A stretch of DNA of 64,000 bases from Phytophthora colocasiae. Its lineage: Eukaryota; Oomycota; Peronosporomycetes; Peronosporales; Peronosporaceae. Shown here piece after piece: positions 57,751 to 64,000 of this stretch. The stretch's first letter is position 1. Each line of letters starts with the position of its first letter. The notes beneath the pieces were generated by a model, which saw only the letters and a list, made by a program, of their open reading frames with translations, was not told where the DNA came from and did no database searches. A program made the position numbers and the translations under genes. The stretch is from NCBI GenBank assembly GCA_018806915.1, contig JAGKQI010000090.1, positions 2,418,001 to 2,482,000 on the forward strand, given 5' to 3'.

Positions 57751-58256
57751 GACAAGGTGCTGCGATGGCACATGAGGTTTGCACACCTCAATGGTCCGGC
57801 GTTGAAGAAGATGGTGGAGTTAAGTATGGCGGATGGGTTAAGTTCGCTTACTACACATGACTTCAACAAGCCCATTGACTGTCATGCGTGTAGACTGGCT
57901 AAGGCTAAGAGGATGTCGTACAAGCGTCATCACGGTAAACGAAAGCAAGAAGTTGGTGCTCGACTGATGTCGGATGCGTGCTACGTCGGCATTGAGACTC
58001 CTAGCAAGAACAAGTATTTCCAGCTGATACACGATGAAGCCTCGCGCTTCACCTGGGCATTTCTACTGCAATTCAAGAGCGAAGCTGCTGGAAATGTGAT
58101 GGATGTAGTGCGTTTTGTGGAGAGGCGGTATACGGTAAAGACATTTTCGTGCGACCAAGGTGGTGAATTTGTCAATGGAGTGCTGCTTGACTTTCTGCGT
58201 GAGCGTGGAATTCAACTGCTGACGACGAACCCGTACAGACCTGAGGAGAACTGTCT
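57750..58256 (+). pseudogene. Inverted Copia pre-integrase and integrase core
   Basis: On the plus strand, opposite to the rest of the element: KVLRWHMRFAHLNGPALKK, CHACRLAKAKRMSYKR (pre-integrase zinc site), LMSDACYVGIETPSKNK (first D), TFSCDQGGEFVNGVLLDF (second D), NPYRPEENCL (catalytic E). The segment ends exactly where the RT frame's missing upstream part should be, and starts where the protease frame stops making sense (MPSTTD on the minus strand). Confidence 0.9.
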
Positions 58257-58799
58257 GTCTGTCGTGGAGGGCATCATCATACACATTCGAGCTTCGCTCG
58301 GATCCAAAGCAATGGCCTTCAACCAGAAATGCGCACCACGCCGATCCAGAATCAATCGAGCTTCTCCTCGAGTCATGTACATGCATCGCTTGTCTGGATC
58401 CTCCTCGTCGTTGTAAGAAGGCACCCATCCATCCTTTTCAAGACGATACTGACACAGAATATTTGTAGTTCCTTTTGGCGTGAACCGTGTCTCCTTCAAG
58501 TGAATCAAAGCACCAGCACTCAAAGGATCATTTGCATCCTTCGCACGAAGCACAACACGTCCAAAAGGTTTACCAGAGCTAATGCCACCTTCCCAGTCTT
58601 GAAAGTAAACATTGTCCGTCGTCAGCGACTCAAACGCTCGCTCATCAGTACAAACATGCGTCGCAGCACCCGAATCCATCATCCAGTCACCATTGTAGTC
58701 GAGATGTTTTCCGGTCGCAATACGTATCGCCGAAACCGTCCTCACCATACCGATACGCTCTACTTCGCACTCGCCTTCCACTCGGCGAATCATCTTCAT
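58256..58799 (-). CDS. Copia protease block (truncated at the inversion)
   Basis: WMMDSGAATHVCTDERAFES carries the D-S-G site of the Copia protease, followed by VLRAKDANDPLSAGALIHLK, RFTPKGTTNILCQYRLEKDG and the linker RRGAHFWLKAIALDPSEARM. After MPSTTD (about 58258) the frame enters the inverted piece and is not native. Confidence 0.85.
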
Positions 58800-58913
58800 G
58801 CTAGATTTAGATTCCGCAGCGCCTGCAGCGCCTTTGGCAGCCTCCTCTTCACGCTTCTTCTTCTGCTTTGCCAGATATCCGTAGCACTCATCCCGGCGAT
58901 GGCCCTTCTTATC

Positions 58914-59819
58914 CTAGAACCAGCACTTCAACTTGCTTTTGTCGAACTTGCCTTTCTTCTTTCTGCTCGGATTGCCATCCTTGCCAGTCGCCATGCGCTT
59001 GTGCCCGGATTCCATCGCCGACATTACTTTCGTCGAACCAGCAGCTTCCTTAGCTTTCGTGGCAGTTGAGCTCGCCTCATGAGCTTTGTCTGTCTCCGCC
59101 TCACCACGTAAGGTGTTGAGCACAACATCCAACGTCACTTCAGGTTGGTCAGGCAGTCGTTGGTTGAAGAGCCGAACGACATTGCGGTGAGTTTCTTCAA
59201 CTCCTTGCAGGATAATATTCACCATCTCACTGTCAGCAATAACCTCGTTCATGTTCTCCAGTTGCCGACGTAGGTCCTCCACATCGTCCAACCACTCATC
59301 CATGTTGCCGCCTACTGTGAACACACTCGTGTACAACTTTCTCCGTAGTCGAATTACGCTAGAAAAGGCCCTTTTGGTCTTGTCAGCCTCAAATGCCTTC
59401 CACATGTCGAATCCCGATGTGTACTTGCATACTTTACGCGAGTCTCTTTGCAACAACCCACGCAACAGTGTGTCAACCACAAACGTATTCTTGTCCTCGT
59501 AGATCTGCTGCTCCGCAGCATTCGTACTCGGTCTCAACGTGCCGTCGATAATGCTCCAGCATCCACGTTGACCCAAGAAAGTACGCAGCTGTGCGCGATA
59601 CAGATCGTATCCGCCATCCTCCGTGTACTGCGGCGGCTTGTTCGTTCCCCGAAGTGCAACTCGGGCATCAGCACTCCTTGGTGCAGCACCACCACCGGCT
59701 TGCATGGCACTCGCATTCACTCCAGGTGCACCACTATTAGACGCACCACTTGGTTGGTTTCCACCCGATCCAGCATTGGGCGGAACTGGCTGGTTGCCCT
59801 GTTGCCCGCCATCAGTCAT
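58914..59819 (-). CDS. gag: Copia gag
   Basis: 301 codons: Gly/Ala/Pro-rich start (MTDGGQQGNQPVPPNAGSGG), then the Copia gag body (YDLYRAQLRTFLGQRGCWSI, FDMWKAFEADKTKRAFSSVI, LDDVEDLRRQLENMNEVIAD, INIILQGVEETHRNV-like). A stop (TAG at about 58914) follows CWF; in the phase beyond it the zinc knuckle may continue (YGYLAKQKKKR upstream of the protease). Gag and protease are separated by about 110 bases. Confidence 0.88.
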   Translation of the reverse strand: MTDGGQQGNQPVPPNAGSGGNQPSGASNSGAPGVNASAMQAGGGAAPRSADARVALRGTNKPPQYTEDGGYDLYRAQLRTFLGQRGCWSIIDGTLRPSTNAAEQQIYEDKNTFVVDTLLRGLLQRDSRKVCKYTSGFDMWKAFEADKTKRAFSSVIRLRRKLYTSVFTVGGNMDEWLDDVEDLRRQLENMNEVIADSEMVNIILQGVEETHRNVVRLFNQRLPDQPEVTLDVVLNTLRGEAETDKAHEASSTATKAKEAAGSTKVMSAMESGHKRMATGKDGNPSRKKKGKFDKSKLKCWF

Positions 59820-59876
59820 GATTACTTAACCGTCGCTTGTTATCTGCTACTTCACTTGAGTCGGCACTTGAAAACG

Positions 59877-59893
59877 CCTTTGGGCTCGTAACC
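59877..59893 (-). other. Primer-binding site of Copia B (half-tRNA type)
   Basis: The minus strand GGTTACGAGCCCAAAGG abuts the 5' LTR. It fits the anticodon-arm region of a methionine tRNA, the internal (half-tRNA) primer used by many Copia elements. Confidence 0.6.
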
Positions 59894-60315
59894 TTCGAGA
59901 ACAGGCAGTGTAGCGGCGCACGGTGACGAGTTCTTCTTCTTGAATATGTGTTGGGAAAGGGCTTGGTAGGCAGTTTAGCACTAGTGTCAGGTGTTTGGCA
60001 AAATGCAAAGTGAGGAATATATTTTCTTTTGTCAGTGGTGTTGTGTTCACTAAGGGGAACGCACCGAGCGGAAAACCCCTTTTGGCCCCGATGGTCACTG
60101 CAGGCTGCCTATAGCAGCGGAGAGTCAACAACAGTCAGAGCAGTCGTTTTACACCTCTCCATGACCACGGCCTCAATCACAACCTTCACTCAATCACCTC
60201 AATCATATTCACTCCATCACCTCAATCATACTAACCGTTGCACCCATTGCACCCAGTGTGCTGCAACCGGAGTGACTACCAATCCATCGTTGCGTGTCCA
60301 CAACAGGATCTCACA
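59894..60315 (-). repeat. 5' LTR of Copia B (422 bp)
   Basis: One base different from the 3' LTR (GTGGTGTTGTG here, GTGGTGGTGTG there). Followed by ATCGG at 60316-60320. Confidence 0.95.
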
Positions 60316-60723
60316 ATCGGAATCAAGGTTTTCTTTCGTTGGTGTGATTCATGTTCTGGTGGTGAATAATACCGTCTCCAAGGTGTTTACGGGGAGTTTC
60401 CGAAAGCCGAAGCAGTAAACGACGTTCTGCACTATGCTGTCAAAAATTCCACCATGCTCTTGCGTGAGAAGTGAGGCAGGCACTTGCGGGTTCAGAAGTA
60501 CTGTCAATTTTGTCACCGACTTCGAGGAGTGGGTCTTCTCGAGAAGTCTGGATGATAGAATTGAGCATTACCTGTGGTGATGCAGTGCAAAGGGGAGGGG
60601 GGGGGGGGCTTGACGGGTCAATCAGATTGTTGGCGTGATCTACTCTTTTGTCGGATGACAACAAGATAGATTCTAAGTAAGGAAACCAAGTGAGTAAAAC
60701 ATACACAACCATTGATTTCCTTG
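60316..60723. other. Short intergenic stretch with a run of 12 G
   Basis: Contains the right continuation of the interrupted host ORF up to about 60420 and a G12 run (60597-60608). No gene supported. Confidence 0.5.
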
Positions 60724-62002
60724 TTAAGCAGTAGCGGCAGCAGCCGGAGCGTCCACACCAACCTCTAGTACACTCTCACTGCCGCTGGTACTATTAAACT
60801 CACGCAACCGATCAAGGTACGCCATCGCAGCTCCATTACACCAGGATTTGAGCTGGAAGTTGCCCTCGAAGAAGGCGCAGTGGCTGCCTTCGCCCGTAGT
60901 CAACAGCATGGCCTTAGGTTTCCTGTGGAACTCATCGTATGGAATCGTCTCCTTCGTGCACACAGGGTCATCCAGAGCGTTAATGCACACAGCGGCATCT
61001 TGAGGTTGTCTATGTCGCGCATGGGGTTGTTCACTTTCCAGTAGGACTCTAGGTTCTCGTATCCATGCATCTTCATGTACACGTGGCGGTCGAACTCACT
61101 GATACTCGTGGCTTTCAACGCTCCAGCCACATCGACGACATCCTCCAACTCATTCTTGTGTTGAAGCAGGAACGACTTGAGAGTGAACGTCATGAGGAAA
61201 TTATACACAGGGTTGATCTTGCCACGACAAAAGAGGTCGAAGGCGTTGTACCCGGGCGAGATCAACACTCCTGCACGAAGGTGTGAATTGTCTCAAAGTT
61301 CACACAGATAACTGCACAAAAGGCCGGCTCCAGCAGAACAACCGATACCGTAGAGTTCACTGTCTGGAAATGTTTTCTCCACATGGGCAATGGCCTCTTC
61401 CAGGTCCCGGACGCATCCAAAGGCCTGGAGCTTTGGTGTCGAGAGTTTCATCCCTCCGTGGCCTCGTTTGTTGAACACCACAGGGCGATAACCATGAGCC
61501 AGAGCTTCAGCACACAGTGAACGCATGTTTTCACTGCAGCCCACGAGTCCGTGCATGATAATGGCAATGGGAGAGTCATCTGCCAAAGGTTTTGCCATTG
61601 CCACTGAAGTCTCAAGGGCCCAATCCAAAGAGGCCTGACCACCATCTTTGAACGTTAACACGTCTCTCTTGTACTTGACAGGGGATTGAGGCACCAGAAA
61701 CGTCAGGAAACATTGAATATGTCCATTTGTCCACCATGTAGGTGTATACTTGTCCAGCATGGGCTGCAACGCCTGTAACAATGCAAACACCGCAAATAAG
61801 GTTAGACACAGTCCTAAAATACCATATTTTCCGCATTATCACTTACCCCTGAAATGAACTCGTTTAACTTCGAGTCACCGGCAATTATGCGCTTGGCTGC
61901 ACCAGTGCGAGAGCCTACAATGCCTCTTGCAGCCAGTAACACACAGCCGGAGATCAGTGTGGCCGCAGCAGTCGCCAGCATACTCCTGCAACAAAGTGAC
62001 AT
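60724..62002 (-). pseudogene. Alpha/beta hydrolase (ABHD1/3-like) gene with one stop and one frameshift
   Basis: Exon 1 reads LATAAATLISGCVLLAARG, a membrane-anchor-like start, then KLNEFISG. A 74-bp intron (61773-61846) has donor GTAAGT and acceptor TTACAG. Exon 2 has YTPTWWTNGHIQCFL, IAIIMHGLVGCSENMRSLCA (oxyanion HG), NKRGHGG, YGIGCSAGAGLLCSYL with nucleophile elbow GCSAG, LISPGYNAFDLF, INALDDPVCTKE (catalytic D) and GSHCAFFEGN (catalytic H). A TGA interrupts between CEL and DNSHLRAG (about 61294), and one base is missing near 60985. The family hydrolyses lipid esters. The upstream end may be cut by the Gypsy A LTR at 62165. Confidence 0.85.
61773..61846 (-). other. Intron of the hydrolase gene (74 bp)
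   Basis: GTAAGT...TTACAG on the minus strand between KLNEFISG and the QPMLDKYTPTWW exon; length and donor are normal for oomycetes. Confidence 0.75.
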
Positions 62003-62164
62003 ACATTCCTGCCGTTAGTGTTTGTCATGAAGTGAAAAAAATGCAATGGCACATTTGAGAATCGGCAAAACGCCACAGTGTCCACGTTGAAAAGAAAACA
62101 ACGGCACGCGAAAAGTTGCCATTGAGTACCCGATGATTTGCGTGAGCGATACAAAAGCCAACAT

Positions 62165-62624
62165 TGTAATGGGTCTACCTAGACCTATTAGATGGCGTAC
62201 ACGTGCGCTTACGTGTATGAGGAAGCGTGCAATTAGAATAGACTTAATTTAAGTATACTTATTTAAATAAGTATAATTAAATCAAATATAACTAAATTAA
62301 ACTGCAAAATACCGTAAAATGAGAACTGTTATTGAATTTGGCATAAGCCAATTATGGACCTCCTAAAACTGTTTGTTATCTATTTCTAAAGGGTCTGCCA
62401 ACGTGTGGTTGGCAGAAACTCTGCTCAGTGATTGGTAGAAATCCGTTACTTTCTACCAATAATATGCACAAATGCACACGAACCACCCAATAATGTGGTT
62501 CGCCCATGTATCCTTTGGTGTGTACAGCACACCAAGGTCTGAGGCCCATTTCCAACCTCTAACAGTTATCCTAACTGTTAGAGTTACAAGTGGTACAACC
62601 ACTTGTACGTGTAACCCCGTTACA
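62165..62624 (-). repeat. 3' LTR of Gypsy family A copy 2 (460 bp)
   Basis: Same length and ends as 5402-5861. The six differences include five within the first 55 bases; some create and some break arm pairing (for example TACACGT/ACGTGTA is perfect here but broken in copy 1). Confidence 0.95.
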
Positions 62625-62640
62625 CCATCCCCCCGTTAAG
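62625..62640 (-). other. Polypurine tract, family A copy 2
   Basis: Minus strand AACGGGGGGATGG directly before the 3' LTR. Confidence 0.75.
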
Positions 62641-62725
62641 ATTCGACGTATCGGTCTCGATACGTCAATCAACAGAACTTGACAAGACCGTCAAGTTCCC
62701 AAGAGAAATCCGAGTTCATTTCGCA

Positions 62726-63728
62726 ATGAACTCGCCAACGCCCACGTCTCCGTCCGCTTCTGCGGACGCGCAAGCCTCACCTGCTGCCTCTGCAGCAGGA
62801 ACAACGACCTCAGCAGTGCCCACTAGCACTGCTGCTTCCAGCGGTCCGACAGAGAAGCTCTCTGTCACCAAGTACCATGCTCTCCATAAGAAGAAGCAAG
62901 CGAAGAAGACTTCTTCTTCGCTAGCAGGGATCAAACACCCTGCTGGCGTATCGCGAGCGCGTTGCTGCAACTCGCGATCGCTACTACACTTACACCACTC
63001 GTGGTAAGTGTTAACGCCTCCATGATCTGTTCATGGAAGCGGGGATCGCATGTGCCGTTCCCTTTGGCACACTCTGCCCGTGTTACCAACCCTTGGCAAC
63101 ACGCCTCTCTGAAAGTGATCTCTTGGGGTACACGGTCGTCCGTGTACCCGATCACATCAAGGAGCTTCGTGGTCGTCTCGAGCCACGCGGAGCTCCGAGT
63201 GCTGTGGCTGACCGCAGCACTCCTCGTGCAGGGTTTAACCCTGCAAGTTATGGTGGGCTTCGTACGCCCTCACCATTTCCGGAACGTCCTCCATCAGGAC
63301 GTCCCGCGGCTCCCATGTATCTCGATGGGGAGGAAATCCTCTCCAACGAATACGAAAACGAACCCCTTGAGAGTTCGTTCTCTTATGAGCCACGATCCGC
63401 TCCACAATCCAGCGGATCGCTCCACGCGCGTCGCGCAACGGCGGCGGAGGGGGTGGGAACACTCCCTCCGCATGGTCAACGCTATGACCATGACGATCGT
63501 GCCCTGCACGATCGAGTTGCTGCGCTGGAGCAGACACAGAGCGCTGAGATAGCTGCTCTGAAGCAGGAGGTTCGTGTCCTCCGTGCTGAGGTCTGCGAGG
63601 CAGCTCAGACTGCCTCGAACCTCTCGTCCGGTCTTGGGACGAGAGTGAACCGGTTGTCCGACCGTGTCGACGGTCTCGAGAAGGCCTTCCAGGCCTCTCG
63701 CACTCCTCAGTCGGACTACCAACCCTAG
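62726..63728 (+). CDS. Antisense ORF of Gypsy family A (about 330 aa, coiled coil)
   Basis: Runs away from the 3' LTR on the strand opposite gag-pol. The first frame starts MNSPTPTSPSASADAQAS and has a basic segment KYHALHKKKQAKK. A one-base shift near 62920 leads into LLAYRERVAATRDRYYTYTT, then a TAA at 63012 in RGKC*RLHDLFMEAG, then an open run to 63728: DLLGYTVVRVPDHIKELRGR, a Pro-rich middle, and a clear heptad coiled coil (DRVAALEQTQSAEIAALKQE, SDRVDGLEKAFQ). From 63235 on it overlaps the chromodomain part of pol. I know no family. The shift and stop mean this copy is probably inactive, but codon-like sense on both strands argues for a real gene. Confidence 0.6.
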
Positions 63729-64000
63729 GTAGTCCGTGCTGCACGTACGGCTTCAACCGCCCGACGTAGAAGGTCGGGTGGAGCCTCATGCTGGACGGTA
63801 TGTCCAGCCGGTACGCGTTGCCGTGCCGTTCAAGTACTTTGAACAGCCCAATGAATCTTGGAGCAAGCTTGCTTGCTCCAAAGTCAGACACTGCATGTCT
63901 AGGTAGGTTTTGTGTAGCTAACAAAACTAATGAACCCTTTTCGAATTCATTTGTGTTGCCTCTACCAACAGTATCAGCGTTCAGCTTCTGTCGATCGACA
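63235..64000 (-). CDS. pol: Pol C-terminus with chromodomain, family A copy 2 (partial)
   Basis: The open frame enters from the right edge; ASKLAPRFIGLFKVLERHGN and MRLHPTFYVGRLKPYV are the integrase C-terminal module, a Pro/Arg-rich linker follows, then the chromodomain IRWIVERIVAHKRTNSQGVR, FRIRWRGFPPHRDTWEPRDV, MVRAYEAHHNLQG. Aromatic residues expected in the methyl-lysine cage (W near start, W of RWRG, W of DTWEP) are present. Stop at 63235. Confidence 0.9.
   Translation of the reverse strand, partial: VDRQKLNADTVGRGNTNEFEKGSLVLLATQNLPRHAVSDFGASKLAPRFIGLFKVLERHGNAYRLDIPSSMRLHPTFYVGRLKPYVQHGLPRVGSPTEECERPGRPSRDRRHGRTTGSLSSQDRTRGSRQSELPRRPQHGGHEPPASEQLSQRSVSAPAQQLDRAGHDRHGHSVDHAEGVFPPPPPPLRDARGAIRWIVERIVAHKRTNSQGVRFRIRWRGFPPHRDTWEPRDVLMEDVPEMVRAYEAHHNLQG

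Larger units (their letters stand above)
54698..60315 (-). mobile_element. Ty1/Copia element, nearly complete, with an inverted integrase segment
   Basis: Two 422-bp LTRs differing at one base (about 54840 versus 60036) are flanked by the 5-bp target duplication ATCGG (54693-54697, 60316-60320). The minus strand carries gag, protease, RT and RNase H, but the pre-integrase and integrase core (about 57750-58256) lie on the plus strand. The near-identical LTRs show a recent insertion, so the inversion is recent or was copied during reverse transcription. Confidence 0.95.
62165..64000 (-). mobile_element. Ty3/Gypsy family A copy 2 (runs off the right edge)
   Basis: 3' LTR 62165-62624, polypurine tract, then the 3' end of pol with a chromodomain, all on the minus strand. 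About 98-99% identical to copy 1 where the two overlap (LTR, and 1-238 versus 63763-64000). It shows the same saturation with short inverted repeats. It also carries an antisense ORF. Confidence 0.93.

Noticed and set aside
62716..63155. Minus-strand frames between pol and the 3' LTR of Gypsy A copy 2
   Set aside because: They have no recognisable domain and oppose the better-supported antisense ORF; one of them could still be real, but I cannot support it.

Overview
The window looks like a transposon-rich, gene-sparse block of an oomycete genome, most likely Phytophthora-like. The reasons are a Crinkler-type protein, a SANT plus DOT1-like methyltransferase gene, PH-domain proteins with a repeated FYxxHNP module, short GT-AG introns, and nested Gypsy, Copia, hAT and PiggyBac elements of the kinds common in Phytophthora. 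This is inferred from protein families, not from a database search.

Layout, left to right. 1-5861 is a Ty3/Gypsy element (family A, minus strand) running off the left edge, with its 460-bp 5' LTR at 5402-5861. It sits inside an older Gypsy element (family B, 5862 to about 14465). A decayed Copia fragment follows (about 14470-16860). A broken kinesin-13 gene (17706 to about 19560) runs into a 2.7-kb inverted repeat (arms 18461-21172 and 24068-26788, nearly identical) whose 2.9-kb spacer holds a SANT/DOT1-like methyltransferase gene. Next come a frameshifted PiggyBac transposase (26818-30148), a Crinkler-like protein (31056-33059), a bZIP-like regulator region (34058-35154) and a MITE-like element (about 35568-36203).

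36378-54458 is one giant multi-PH-domain gene, cut in two by a full-length Gypsy element (family C, 40577-51256; LTRs identical by eye; target duplication ACCTG). That element is itself split by a hAT transposon (45744-50731; 8-bp target duplication). Removing the Gypsy element leaves the host frame open end to end, about 2445 residues. 54698-60315 is a young Copia element whose integrase segment is inverted. A broken alpha/beta hydrolase gene follows (60724-62002). A second family A Gypsy copy starts with its 3' LTR at 62165-62624 and runs off the right edge.

The most unusual observation is that both family A copies, including LTR, gag, pol and an antisense ORF, are packed with short perfect inverted repeats (arms 7-12 bp, loops mostly 2-10 nt). 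Stretches read closely show one roughly every 25-65 bp. The pattern stops at the element edges and is absent from the other Gypsy and Copia elements and host genes here. Family A copy 2 also carries an antisense ORF (about 330 aa with a C-terminal coiled coil) overlapping the chromodomain end of pol.
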